Assembly (NCBI RefSeq): GCF_000189395.1
Contig: NZ_AEPB01000019.1
Span: 41,173 to 105,172, forward strand
DNA from: Planococcus donghaensis MPA1U2
GTDB taxonomy: Bacteria; Bacillota; Bacilli; Bacillales_A; Planococcaceae
Reading direction: 5' to 3'
Length of the DNA stretch: 64,000 nt
The notes under the pieces are model-generated. The model did no database searches. It was not told the origin of the DNA and was given only the letters and a program-made list of their open reading frames with translations. The position numbers were made by a program, and so were the translations under genes. Shown piece after piece: positions 17,938 to 26,080 of this stretch (positions within the stretch are counted from its first letter, which is position 1; every line of letters begins with the position of its first letter).

Positions 17938-18381
17938 ATGGACGAAGATATTAAACAATCGTTAAAATTATTTATCGTGCTATCACGCGCACATAAAGCC
18001 ATCACTGAACAAACTAATCAATTTTTTCAAGCAAGTGGAGTAAACCCAACTGAATTTGCTGTTTTAGAGTTGTTGTACCATAAAGGGAAACAACCACTCC
18101 AGAAAATTGGCGGGAAAATTCTGTTAGCAAGCGGATCTATTACGTATGTGATAGATAAGCTTGAAAAAAGAGGATATATTACTCGCGTAAACAGCCCAAG
18201 TGATCGTCGAATCACTTATGCTGAAATATCGGAGTCAGGCAAAGAATTTATGGCGGAAATTTTTCCGGAACATGAAAAAAAATTACATGAATTGACTGAA
18301 GCGTTATCAAGTGAAGAAAAAGACCAAGCTATCGAATTAATGAAAAAGCTCGGTTTGTCGATTAAGGATTTATCATACTGA
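17938..18381 (+). CDS. MarR family transcriptional regulator
   Basis: DNA-binding protein of 147 residues with the MarR winged helix. Helix-turn-helix region: LQKIGGKILLASGSITYVID (about 58-77). Wing: KRGYITRVNSPSDRRITYAE (about 81-100), with the DRR motif typical of the family. It resembles the B. subtilis YusO/MhqR group; no Cys sits at an OhrR-like N-terminal position. Start ATG 17938 follows AAAGAGTGAG; GTG 17929 is in frame but overlaps that site. It is monocistronic with a terminator, and no obvious target operon is adjacent, so its ligand is unknown. Confidence 0.88.
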   Translation: MDEDIKQSLKLFIVLSRAHKAITEQTNQFFQASGVNPTEFAVLELLYHKGKQPLQKIGGKILLASGSITYVIDKLEKRGYITRVNSPSDRRITYAEISESGKEFMAEIFPEHEKKLHELTEALSSEEKDQAIELMKKLGLSIKDLSY

Positions 18382-18384
18382 TCA

Positions 18385-18416
18385 AAAAACCCTTCTGGAT
18401 CTCCAGAAGGGTTTTT
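18385..18416. terminator. Bidirectional terminator
   Basis: A perfect 14-bp stem AAAAACCCTTCTGG / CCAGAAGGGTTTTT with loop ATCT. It lies between the marR-type gene and the converging lipoprotein gene. Confidence 0.85.
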
Positions 18417-18439
18417 ACTTTTATCTTTAGTTAATGTGT

Positions 18440-19033
18440 TTACTGAATAGCTTGAATGGTTTTACCCATTGCAAGAAAGTCTTCAGTAGCATTCACAGTG
18501 CTATTATCAAAAATAGTTAAGCGGACAATAAGGTTCTCTAGTTCATAGACAACGCCTGTAACAATGCCTTCTGAACTAGGCACATTATATACTATAGATT
18601 GCGTAGCAGCATCATGATTAAAATCAGTAACTTCAACAGGCTCTTGATCTGGGTTTACAGCGGCCAAAGTTTGTTTCATTGTATCTGCTACAAAATCAAA
18701 GTCGGCTTCATCTAGCGGAAATGTTTCCACTCGCATAAATACCGCTGTATTATCTACTACATATAGCGCATCTTTATTGGGTTCTTCTGCAGCAAGTTCG
18801 TAGCCATCTTGAACATAGAGTTCGTAATTTTGTGCATCGCTTTGTGTCAGTGTTCCTGATGGTTCAGTGGCTTCAGTCGATCCATCTTCAGCAGGAGTTG
18901 AAGTCTCTTCTGTAGGCGCTTGTTCAGTAGACTCAACTGGCTCATTGACTGCTTCTTCATCACGTGATAAACAAGCTGTAAGCAACAAGCTAACCATCAT
19001 AGTGGATGACAATAAAAATAAGTTCTTCTTCAT
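18440..19033 (-). CDS. Putative lipoprotein of unknown function
   Basis: Protein of 197 residues with a type II signal peptide: MKKNL start, hydrophobic core and lipobox LLTAC (Cys21). A disordered acidic linker rich in Glu, Thr, Pro and Ser (about 22-65) follows. The C-terminal globular part (about 70-197) has alternating hydrophobic strands (VDNTAVFMRVETFPL, SIVYNVPSSEG, LIVRLTIFDN). The surface-anchored layout is clear, but I do not recognise the domain. It lies 61 bases after the CPBP protease gene on the same strand, probably in one transcript. Its ribosome site can pair with an upstream sequence (see 19040-19086). Confidence 0.8.
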   Translation of the reverse strand: MKKNLFLLSSTMMVSLLLTACLSRDEEAVNEPVESTEQAPTEETSTPAEDGSTEATEPSGTLTQSDAQNYELYVQDGYELAAEEPNKDALYVVDNTAVFMRVETFPLDEADFDFVADTMKQTLAAVNPDQEPVEVTDFNHDAATQSIVYNVPSSEGIVTGVVYELENLIVRLTIFDNSTVNATEDFLAMGKTIQAIQ

Positions 19034-19039
19034 AAAAAA

Positions 19040-19086
19040 ATTCCTCCCTAGCTGGTTTGTCTAGTAGACGTCTGAGCAGGAGGAAT
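19040..19086 (-). promoter_or_regulatory. Possible ribosome-site-sequestering hairpin
   Basis: In the minus-strand transcript, ATTCCTCC (19079-19086) is complementary over 8 bases to GGAGGAAT (19040-19047), the Shine-Dalgarno of the lipoprotein gene. An additional GCT/AGC pairing lies inside. Folding would hide the ribosome site. Confidence 0.45.
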
Positions 19087-19094
19087 GTTTCACT

Positions 19095-19709
19095 TTATAT
19101 AGATAAAGGCATAATTAGAAACAACAACACAATCATAACTAAATGAGCAACGATAATGACCGGTAAGCTTTTTTTCCATTCATAAAGAAATCCTAGAATC
19201 AAGCTGACAACAATACCAGCTAAAGCACCAAACCAAAATCCACCCAGTGCTAGCGCTAATCCAAATAAAAGGGAACTAGTTAGAATGGCGATAGGTGTAG
19301 AGGCATATTTTTTTAGCTTTTGTTGTACCAAGCCTCTCCAAAAAATTTCTTCTCCTGGTACGATGATAAACATGAGCAACAAGTAATGCCAAATCGAAAC
19401 AGGTGAAAATCTTGAAAAGAATTTTTCAATCGAACCGGCTATATTAAGTGGAGTCAGGAGCAATAGTTGGTAACCTGCGATAAAGAGACCGTATAAAAGG
19501 GCTCCGAAAACTATCCCGTAAACCAATGACTTCCACGTAGCGAGTTCATCGAATATTTTAACGAATATAATAGCGAGAGACATAAGAATCAAGGTCGCAA
19601 ATGTATACATATACCAGAAGATTGCCGTGTTTTCAAAGGCTAAATCGTACAGGTAAAAAGCCAGGGGCAGCATTAAAACCAAAGGATGCTGCTTAAAAAA
19701 GTTAATCAT
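19095..19709 (-). CDS. CPBP family intramembrane metalloprotease
   Basis: Polytopic membrane protein of 204 residues in the CAAX-protease/bacteriocin-processing (Abi, Rce1-like) family. The key motif EEIFWRG (EExxxR, about 119-125) follows a hydrophobic stretch. The second motif region FGLALALGGFWFGALAG and the third VIIVAHLVMIV carry the further conserved aromatic and His positions. At least six hydrophobic segments are visible. Substrates are unknown; family members process prenylated proteins, bacteriocins or membrane stress regulators. It is upstream of, and probably co-transcribed with, the lipoprotein gene. The start has GGAGG upstream. Confidence 0.87.
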   Translation of the reverse strand: MINFFKQHPLVLMLPLAFYLYDLAFENTAIFWYMYTFATLILMSLAIIFVKIFDELATWKSLVYGIVFGALLYGLFIAGYQLLLLTPLNIAGSIEKFFSRFSPVSIWHYLLLMFIIVPGEEIFWRGLVQQKLKKYASTPIAILTSSLLFGLALALGGFWFGALAGIVVSLILGFLYEWKKSLPVIIVAHLVMIVLLFLIMPLSI

Positions 19710-19910
19710 GTAAATCCTCCTAAATTTAAAGCCGTGGAGACTTTATTGACAAAGGTGTCTAAGTTGTTTTCTTGCTGTATACTATTGCCTAGAACAGGTT
19801 GTCATAAACTGTTTATAGTCGTTTCGTATACTTTTTTAGTCAACATTTATCATCCGTTTAGTATTATAACAGAAGAACTTATCAAATCTAAGGCAAAAGG
19901 AGAACAATTC

Positions 19911-20099
19911 ATGACTGATTACAACCAGCAACTAGAAGATTTAAAGAATGGCATTATTGAATCGATCACAATTAAAAAAGAAGATTTTCTAGAGTTTCGT
20001 ACCACTTTGATTGCACGTGAGGATTTTAAGCATTTTCGTGGCACAGCATATCATCACGGTACCACTGTTTATACATACACAATAGAGCCATCAAAATAA
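19911..20099 (+). CDS. Small conserved-looking protein, function unknown
   Basis: A 62-residue soluble protein starting at ATG 19911, seven bases after AAAAGGAGAA. The longer open frame back to 19686 has no ribosome site and low-quality composition, so it is excluded. An amphipathic N-terminal helix (about 5-25) precedes a basic beta-like C-terminus (FKHFRGTAYHHGTTVYTY). It lies 27 bases ahead of the MoxR gene and could be the first gene of that operon. I do not recognise the family. Confidence 0.7.
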   Translation: MTDYNQQLEDLKNGIIESITIKKEDFLEFRTTLIAREDFKHFRGTAYHHGTTVYTYTIEPSK

Positions 20100-20126
20100 G
20101 AGGAAATTGGGAAGCGGGGAGAATGT

Positions 20127-21062
20127 GTGGAGAATTTATCACAAGTTAAAGCGCAATTAAATCGATTGGTGGTAGGCAGAGAGAAAGAAATAGACTTTAT
20201 GCTAATTGCTTTAATCCAAGGGGGACATGTATTGCTTGAAAGTGTACCAGGTTCAGGCAAGACGTGGATGGCTAAAGCATTTGCGGGGTCATTTGCAGGG
20301 CAGTTTCAACGTATCCAATTCACACCAGATGTTTTGCCGTCAGACGTGACGGGCATTCGCTTTTTCAATCCAAAAACACAAGAGTTTGAATTGCGAGCAG
20401 GTCCAGTGCAAACCAATTTATTATTAGCTGATGAGATCAACCGGGCCACGCCAAGAACGCAGTCAAGTCTTTTGGAATCAATGGAAGAAAAACAAGCGAC
20501 CATCGATGGGGAAACGCTTCAATTACCAAATCCGTTTATCGTTATTGCAACTCAAAATCCTGTTGAATCTCAACAAGGTACTTTTCCACTTCCTGCGGCA
20601 CAATTAGATCGTTTTTTATTTCGACTCGAAATTGGTTATCCCGCATATGAAGAAGAGCTGGACATTATTCGAAACTTTCGCGATAACGTGTCCCACAAAA
20701 AAGAAATTTTACCCGTCGCTTCAATAAAAGATGTACAGCAATGGCATATAGAGGCTGGACAAGTGTCTGTGCACGAAGACATTGAAACGTATATTTTGTC
20801 ACTTGTACGCGCGACTCGTGAACATCCCTCAATTGAACTTGGCTTAAGTTCTCGTGCAGCATTGGCGCTTGTTCATGCAGCACAAGGAAAAGCATTTATA
20901 GAAGGGCGAAATTTTGTGACACCGGATGATGTTAAGTTCATACTTGAACCTGTAGCGATTCACCGTTTAATGCTGACAGCTGAAGGAATGCTCGTACAAC
21001 AACCAGCAGCGATATTACATGAAATTGTAAATTCAGTGTCTTCTCCGGTAGAGGCATTTTAG
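20127..21062 (+). CDS. MoxR-type AAA+ ATPase (first locus)
   Basis: Cytoplasmic AAA+ ATPase of 311 residues. Walker A is ESVPGSGKTWMAK (about 39-51), Walker B is LLADEINRATPRTQSSLLE, and the sensor region is IATQNPVESQQGTFPLPAAQLDRF, all diagnostic for MoxR/RavA relatives. MoxR proteins are thought to act as chaperones that mature or load metal into VWA-domain partners. It is followed without a gap by a DUF58 protein and then a membrane protein, the same order as B. subtilis yeaC-yeaD-yebA. GTG 20127 is used as start, preceded by GGGGAGA. A second MoxR gene occurs at 36685. Confidence 0.9.
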   Translation: MENLSQVKAQLNRLVVGREKEIDFMLIALIQGGHVLLESVPGSGKTWMAKAFAGSFAGQFQRIQFTPDVLPSDVTGIRFFNPKTQEFELRAGPVQTNLLLADEINRATPRTQSSLLESMEEKQATIDGETLQLPNPFIVIATQNPVESQQGTFPLPAAQLDRFLFRLEIGYPAYEEELDIIRNFRDNVSHKKEILPVASIKDVQQWHIEAGQVSVHEDIETYILSLVRATREHPSIELGLSSRAALALVHAAQGKAFIEGRNFVTPDDVKFILEPVAIHRLMLTAEGMLVQQPAAILHEIVNSVSSPVEAF

Positions 21063-22217
21063 ATGGTGTGGATGCGCCACGAAGATGACTTAAAAAACAT
21101 GAAATGGGTATTGGGCTTGTTGTTTGTCTTATTCTTTATGGCTATGGTTTTTTTACAGTTTACTGCGGCGGCGGTTATTATTTTTGTCGCTATAGTTGTG
21201 GGGATGCAATTGTTTTATCTGAAGCAAATAGGCAAAAAACTAGTTTTTCAAAACAATCGCATGCGCAAACGTGTGCTTTATGATGGGGAATCCTCTTGGG
21301 AGCTCGTTTTTAGAAATGAGGGCTTGCCAATTTGGGGTGGGCAAGTGAAAATTTGGTTTCATCATGCAGTAGAACCAATAAGAGAGCAGCAAATAAGTAC
21401 TGGAGATTTAATAGAACTTGAACTGCCTTTTACAATTGGTCACAACGAAACCATTGAACTACGTGTACCAGTCAAAGGAAAACAAAGAGGGATAGCTCGT
21501 ATTACTAAAATGGAAATACTTATTCCGCAGCCATTTGGAGAAGGCAGTGTGACACTAGAGTATCAGCCTAGAATTTTGCATGAGCAACTCGTATTTCCAA
21601 AGCTTCAGAAGTATCCTTTTGGGTATACCCCGTCTCCACAAAAGCCAGGCGAATTCAATTTAAAGCACTCTTTGTTTGATGATGCTTTTCAACCCATTGG
21701 TACCCGTGATTACGTCTCAACAGATCAGTTTAATCAAATTCACTGGAAAGCTAGTGTGAGAATGCAAAATTACCAAACGAAAATATTTTCACAAGTAGCA
21801 AATGAAACAATGCTTTTTGCACTGAATGTCTCTGACTATTATGGAACCATTCACGATTTAGAAGACCGTATCGAAGAGTTGGCTTCGTATATTGAGAATT
21901 GTTTTAAGGCGGGCATTCCTTATGCAGTAGCCGTTAATATTCGCTCAGCTGGCAAGATGCCATATTTGTATTTGTCTGCAGGACAAGGGCAAAAGCAGCG
22001 TCAACAAGCATTAGAGTTGCTATCGGTCATTTCTAAAAATAATGCAACACTGGCTTTTAGCACCATGTTAGGGCATTTGGATCTCCATACAGAATTACCT
22101 TATACCACATACCTATTGACCGGTAAGCCTGAAGATGCTCTTCGTTTTATTAAGAAATGGAGCAGGCAAACTCAGTTGACTGTTTTACCAGGTAGAAAGG
22201 AACGTGATTTGGCATGA
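21063..22217 (+). CDS. DUF58 domain membrane protein (YeaD-like)
   Basis: Protein of 384 residues. Two adjacent hydrophobic segments (about 17-52) anchor the N-terminus, a beta-rich region follows, and the DUF58 core is at about 190-260. The core shows GTRDYVSTDQFNQIHWKASVR, the typical 'D-x-Y-x-x-x-D-x-x-x-x-I-x-W' pattern, followed by a degenerate VWA-like fold. It is expected to work with the MoxR ATPase whose gene it touches (stop and start adjacent). The downstream gene overlaps it by four bases, so the three form an operon. The biochemical role is unknown. Confidence 0.85.
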   Translation: MVWMRHEDDLKNMKWVLGLLFVLFFMAMVFLQFTAAAVIIFVAIVVGMQLFYLKQIGKKLVFQNNRMRKRVLYDGESSWELVFRNEGLPIWGGQVKIWFHHAVEPIREQQISTGDLIELELPFTIGHNETIELRVPVKGKQRGIARITKMEILIPQPFGEGSVTLEYQPRILHEQLVFPKLQKYPFGYTPSPQKPGEFNLKHSLFDDAFQPIGTRDYVSTDQFNQIHWKASVRMQNYQTKIFSQVANETMLFALNVSDYYGTIHDLEDRIEELASYIENCFKAGIPYAVAVNIRSAGKMPYLYLSAGQGQKQRQQALELLSVISKNNATLAFSTMLGHLDLHTELPYTTYLLTGKPEDALRFIKKWSRQTQLTVLPGRKERDLA

Positions 22218-23425
22218 CATCCCGCTTTGTATCGTTTCGTTATTTTGTGTTGGATGCCTTTATCATTTCCTTAGTACTTGTTTTTGTTGATCAACCCGTC
22301 GTTTGGCGGTGGATAGCAATTGCTTTGTTCGCTTCAGGAGCTGCTTATTTATTGTTTTCAACATATTCTTATCGTTTACTAGTGGGAATTGGTATTTCCC
22401 TTGTTGCGACCGGCGTAATGTGGTTTGTAGGAATCCCGTTATGGCTAGCACTGTTATTAGGTATGCTTACCGTTTATATGCTCCATGGAAGATATTTGAC
22501 ATTCTATAATGGATTTAGTGATGATCATCATTTTTTGATAAAGTTTGTTGCGGTTTTCAGCGTTTGCTGGGTTATTCTTTTGTTAAATCCTGAAGCGCAG
22601 TCAGCTCAGTCACTATTCACAATTGTTCCCGCAGCTATCCTGTTTTATGCACTATCTCATGTGTGTTATCTATACATGCGTTATAAATCAGAGGGTGCAC
22701 GATTTTCTCAAGGTGCGAGCGCATTGTTAATTGTTTTTAGCTTGGCTAGTGCAGCGGCAATTGTTACTTTTTTTATCGCTGATGAAGTGCGTCTCGGACT
22801 CGGATGGGCTGTTGGCGGAGCCATTCGTCTCTTGTTTTGGCCGCTTGCTCTTTTGATGGAGCAAATTACTGAGTTTTTGTCAGGCTTATCGACAGAAGAA
22901 GAAATGCAAGAAACGATAGACAAGTTGGGTCCAGATGAGAAAATGACACAAAATGATCAGCCGGTATATGAAGCGATGGCAACAGATTATCCGGTGGAAA
23001 TATTGTTAGGGCTTGTCATTTTGGGATGTTTGATTGCGCTCGTCTTGTGGCTGAGAAAAACCAAGCCAGAGTCACAAGAGCCGACACAAGAAAATAGCAA
23101 TAGCATAAAGAGATCTCATCATCATTCAACAGACTCGGTTGTTTCGGTTGCAACAAAGCCTTTAGAAAATCCAATGGATTTGCATCAAATTAGAGAGGTT
23201 TTTCGTGAACTTGAAAAAACAGCTAAAGAGCAAAAGTTAGGAAGAGAAGAATATGAAACTGTTCGGGAATGGGTAAGTCGAATGAAGTGGGACGTATCTG
23301 ATGCTTTTTACCACACCTACGACCGAGTTCGATATGGTGATAAACAGTTGCCAGAATCACAAATTGTACAATTTATAATAGATATCCAAAAAATAAAAAA
23401 TGATTATTTAAAAGAAAATGTTTAA
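22214..23425 (+). CDS. Polytopic membrane protein, YebA-like but without transglutaminase core
   Basis: Protein of 403 residues with about seven or eight N-terminal hydrophobic segments (to about 245) and a soluble C-terminal tail. The tail (WVSRMKWDVSDAFYHTYDRVRYG, about 355-377) resembles the DUF4129 end of MoxR-linked transglutaminase-like proteins such as B. subtilis YebA (over 700 residues). The catalytic Cys-His-Asp transglutaminase domain, which normally sits between the membrane part and DUF4129, is absent. There is no frameshift in the gap, so this looks like a natural short form. It overlaps the DUF58 gene by four bases. Confidence 0.72.
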   Translation: MTSRFVSFRYFVLDAFIISLVLVFVDQPVVWRWIAIALFASGAAYLLFSTYSYRLLVGIGISLVATGVMWFVGIPLWLALLLGMLTVYMLHGRYLTFYNGFSDDHHFLIKFVAVFSVCWVILLLNPEAQSAQSLFTIVPAAILFYALSHVCYLYMRYKSEGARFSQGASALLIVFSLASAAAIVTFFIADEVRLGLGWAVGGAIRLLFWPLALLMEQITEFLSGLSTEEEMQETIDKLGPDEKMTQNDQPVYEAMATDYPVEILLGLVILGCLIALVLWLRKTKPESQEPTQENSNSIKRSHHHSTDSVVSVATKPLENPMDLHQIREVFRELEKTAKEQKLGREEYETVREWVSRMKWDVSDAFYHTYDRVRYGDKQLPESQIVQFIIDIQKIKNDYLKENV

Positions 23426-23431
23426 AGTCAT

Positions 23432-23520
23432 TTCAAGAGGGGGATAGTATACTTGAACACAGCAACATTCTCATTTCCCCCTTTTGTGGTCGGTCCGTTT
23501 ACGGGTCGGCTTCTTTTTTT
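23432..23520 (+). ncRNA. Untranslated double-hairpin element ending in a terminator
   Basis: First hairpin: AAGAGGGGGA pairs with TTTCCCCCTTTT-type sequence around a ~30-base loop (about 23435-23484). Second hairpin: GTCGGTCCG / CGGGTCGGC (23489-23510), followed by TTCTTTTTTT. The second is an intrinsic terminator for the MoxR operon. The first may be just part of the 3' end, or the pair may form a leader/attenuator. No known riboswitch motif was recognised. Confidence 0.5.
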
Positions 23521-23637
23521 GTGTTTTTTAGGACAACGTAGTTTTATGGTCTCTTTACTAGCATTTTTATTTCTTATAAGTGTATATCTTAAAGAACTTT
23601 GCTAGACTGTAAATGAAACTAAAAGGAGGATATACAT

Positions 23638-24498
23638 ATGAAGCTTGGATTTATCGGAACAGGTGTCATGGGGAATAGCTTAGTAAAGCATTTGCTTGAT
23701 GATCAGCATGAAGTTTCTATTTATACACGTACTGCTCAAAAGGCAGAAAATTTAGTAGAAGCCGGTGCAGTTCTTGTTGATTCACCTCAGAAAGTAGCTG
23801 AAACTAGTGAAGTGATTTTTACAATGGTTGGTTATCCTTCGGATGTAGAACAAGTTTATTTTGGCAAACAAGGATTATTGGAAAATGCCAAAAAAGGTAC
23901 AATCCTTGTAGACATGACAACTTCACAGCCGCAATTGGCTCAACGGATTTTTGAAGCGGCTACTGAAAAAGAACTTCACGCGTTAGATGCTCCTGTATCG
24001 GGAGGGGATATCGGTGCTAAAAATGGTGTTTTGTCCATTATGATTGGTGGCGAAAAAGAAGTTTACAAGAAAATTTTGCCTATCCTTAACCTATTCGGTG
24101 AAAATATTGTATTCCAAGGTCCGGCGGGTTCAGGACAGCACACCAAAATGTGCAACCAAATTAATATTGCCAGTATCATGATAGGCGTTTGCGAATCGAT
24201 TATATATGCGGAAAAAGCAGGATTAGATCCTGAACGTGTGTTGCGATCCATTTCTTCAGGTGCTGCAGGTTCATGGTCGCTATCCAACTTAGCACCAAAA
24301 ATGATCAACGAAGATTTTCGTCCAGGCTTTTACATAAAACATTTCATTAAAGATATGAAAATTGCAGCACAAGAAGCAGAAAACTGGGGATTGGATTTAC
24401 CCGGGCTTCGTATGTCACTCAGTATGTATGAAAAAGTTGCAGCACAAGGCAATGAGGATAATGGTACACAAGCTTTAATCGAACATTATAAATCATAA
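23638..24498 (+). CDS. ykwC: 3-hydroxyisobutyrate-dehydrogenase-family NAD(P) oxidoreductase
   Basis: Beta-hydroxyacid dehydrogenase of 286 residues. The Rossmann motif is GFIGTGVMGNSL (about 4-15), and DAPVSGGDIGAKNG (about 119-132) is the substrate-binding signature. The catalytic Lys lies in GSGQHTKMCNQ (about 164-174). Family reactions include 3-hydroxyisobutyrate and tartronate semialdehyde interconversion. B. subtilis YkwC is the likely counterpart, because the next genes here (ykyB, fadH, darB, ccpC) follow the same map region. The start follows AAAAGGAGG. A perfect palindromic terminator separates it from convergent ykyB. Confidence 0.88.
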   Translation: MKLGFIGTGVMGNSLVKHLLDDQHEVSIYTRTAQKAENLVEAGAVLVDSPQKVAETSEVIFTMVGYPSDVEQVYFGKQGLLENAKKGTILVDMTTSQPQLAQRIFEAATEKELHALDAPVSGGDIGAKNGVLSIMIGGEKEVYKKILPILNLFGENIVFQGPAGSGQHTKMCNQINIASIMIGVCESIIYAEKAGLDPERVLRSISSGAAGSWSLSNLAPKMINEDFRPGFYIKHFIKDMKIAAQEAENWGLDLPGLRMSLSMYEKVAAQGNEDNGTQALIEHYKS

Positions 24499-24535
24499 AA
24501 ACAGCCGAAAACCTTTAAAGGTTTTCGGCTGTTTT
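24497..24535. terminator. Bidirectional palindromic terminator
   Basis: A nearly uninterrupted 38-base palindrome (AAAACAGCCGAAAACCTT and its complement) with T runs on both sides. It lies between convergent ykwC and ykyB. Confidence 0.9.
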
Positions 24536-24539
24536 AAAC

Positions 24540-25001
24540 TTAATCAAAATAAGATTTTTTTGGAGAATAAAAACGGTCAATTTGTCTTGGTTGATAGGCT
24601 TTAGAAAAATTGGAAGTTGACGACTCTTTTTTTTGCGGTTCCAATCCGGTCAACGTCCGTAAAATCTCTTTTGCCACTTTTAAATTCATGCGACTTGGCG
24701 GATTGCGATAAGTATCGTCCAAGTGACCTAAATGTTCAAGTGAGGCGAAATCTTCTTTTTTCGGGAGCATGTGAAAATAATAATTGCCGCATTTAACGAG
24801 GACGGAAGATTGTTGTTGACTTTTCTGGGGGTTTTTACTGAAGTGTAAACCAATTTTTAATGCACGCTGTTTTTCAATCATCAAATTTAATGCTTCTTTT
24901 TTAAGTGCATATAAATAGTGATTATCAGGAGCGGTTTTTGCGTGCCGATTAACTGTGAAAATGGCTTGTGCAATATCTGAATCTGATTTGGCAGTTAGCA
25001 T
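24540..25001 (-). CDS. ykyB: YkyB family protein
   Basis: Soluble protein of 153 residues; B. subtilis YkyB has 154. The family pattern is visible as AIFTVNRHAKTAPDNHYLY (about 10-28), KIGLHFSKNPQKSQQQSSVL and YYFHMLPKKEDF. No function is established to my knowledge. ATG 25001 is chosen because AAAGGAATGA precedes it by 7-8 bases; the in-frame ATG at 25022 would add seven unconserved residues. The position beside ykwC and near fadH matches B. subtilis. The tail after residue 115 is basic and probably disordered. Confidence 0.85.
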   Translation of the reverse strand: MLTAKSDSDIAQAIFTVNRHAKTAPDNHYLYALKKEALNLMIEKQRALKIGLHFSKNPQKSQQQSSVLVKCGNYYFHMLPKKEDFASLEHLGHLDDTYRNPPSRMNLKVAKEILRTLTGLEPQKKESSTSNFSKAYQPRQIDRFYSPKKSYFD

Positions 25002-25211
25002 GAACTCATTCCTTTCATCCAATTTAGTGGTAGTTCGATATTATCATATCAAAATTTCCAGACACTGTATACCGAACGAACATATTGAATAGAAGGAAAA
25101 GTCAAAAGCTTTGTAGAATTCTATTAGTTAAGGTGAAAAACATCTGACTAGAATTCTGGCAGATGAAAATCATTGGTCTAATGATAAAGACTAACAAAAG
25201 GGGATGTTTGC

Positions 25212-25979
25212 ATGTTTACAGATCAAACGATTATTGTTACAGGTGGATCAAGTGGTATGGGACTTCATATGGCTAAAAAATTTGCTTCGGAAGGAGCAAA
25301 TGTGGTGATAACTGGACGAGACATGGAAAAACTCAACGAAGCGGTGAAAGCGATTACAGGAGAACGAGGTTCAGTAGAAGTATTTCAAATGGATGTACGA
25401 GAGCCGGAGCATGCGAAAGCGATGGTCAAGTTCGCACATGACAAATTTGGAAGAGTGGATGGATTAGTTAATAATGCAGCTGGGAACTTTATTGTTCATG
25501 CAGAAAAACTTTCACCAAATGGTTGGAAATCGGTAATTGATATCGTGTTGAACGGTACGTTTTTCTGTTCGCATGCGGTTGGGAATTATTGGATTGAAAA
25601 CGGCACAAAGGGCAATATTATCAATATGCTTGCCACGTATGCTTGGAATGCCGGTGCTGGAGTTGCTCACTCAGCAGCCGCTAAAGCAGGGGTCATGTCG
25701 TTAACTCGAACGCTTGCCGTTGAATGGGGAACGCAATTTGGGATTCGGGTAAACGGCATTGCCCCTGGTCCAATCGAACGGACAGGCGGAGCAGAAAAGC
25801 TGTGGGAATCTGAGAAAGCAGCGAAACGTACATTAGAATCGATTCCGTTAGGCAGACTTGGAAAACCTGAAGAAGTTGCTGAACTTGCTGCCTTTATCAT
25901 GTCTGAAAAAGCCTCGTATATGAATGGTGAAATCGTCACTTTGGACGGCGGACAATGGCTAAATAAATTTCCTTTTTAA
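25212..25979 (+). CDS. fadH: 2,4-dienoyl-CoA reductase-like SDR (YkuF/FadH)
   Basis: Classical short-chain dehydrogenase of 255 residues. The cofactor motif is TGGSSGMG (about 10-17), and NNAAGNF (about 88-94) follows. The C-terminal region has NGIAPGPIERTGG and the usual ending YMNGEIVTLDGGQWL. The AGNF motif and the replaced catalytic Tyr region (TYAWNAGAGVAHSAAAKAGV, where the YxxxK Tyr is substituted and the Lys retained) are typical of 2,4-dienoyl-CoA reductases. These help degrade unsaturated fatty acids. B. subtilis YkuF/FadH is the likely orthologue by context. The gene is monocistronic with a GGGGATG ribosome site. Confidence 0.85.
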   Translation: MFTDQTIIVTGGSSGMGLHMAKKFASEGANVVITGRDMEKLNEAVKAITGERGSVEVFQMDVREPEHAKAMVKFAHDKFGRVDGLVNNAAGNFIVHAEKLSPNGWKSVIDIVLNGTFFCSHAVGNYWIENGTKGNIINMLATYAWNAGAGVAHSAAAKAGVMSLTRTLAVEWGTQFGIRVNGIAPGPIERTGGAEKLWESEKAAKRTLESIPLGRLGKPEEVAELAAFIMSEKASYMNGEIVTLDGGQWLNKFPF

Positions 25980-26080
25980 GTAATTTATAAGGGGAATTAA
26001 ATAGTTTCAAACATGCCGATGTGTTATGATGAACCTAAACGGTGGCATTTAATACAGGCGTTGTAAAAGGAGTAGAGTTC

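Noticed and set aside
19686-19910. N-terminal extension of the small protein gene ahead of the first MoxR
   Set aside because: It has no ribosome site, overlaps the divergent CPBP gene start and the strong AAAAGGAG lies before ATG 19911.
25110-25160. Two AGAATTCT palindromes upstream of fadH, considered as a FadR-type operator
   Set aside because: They do not match the fatty-acid regulator consensus I know, and simple EcoRI-like palindromes of eight bases are expected by chance.
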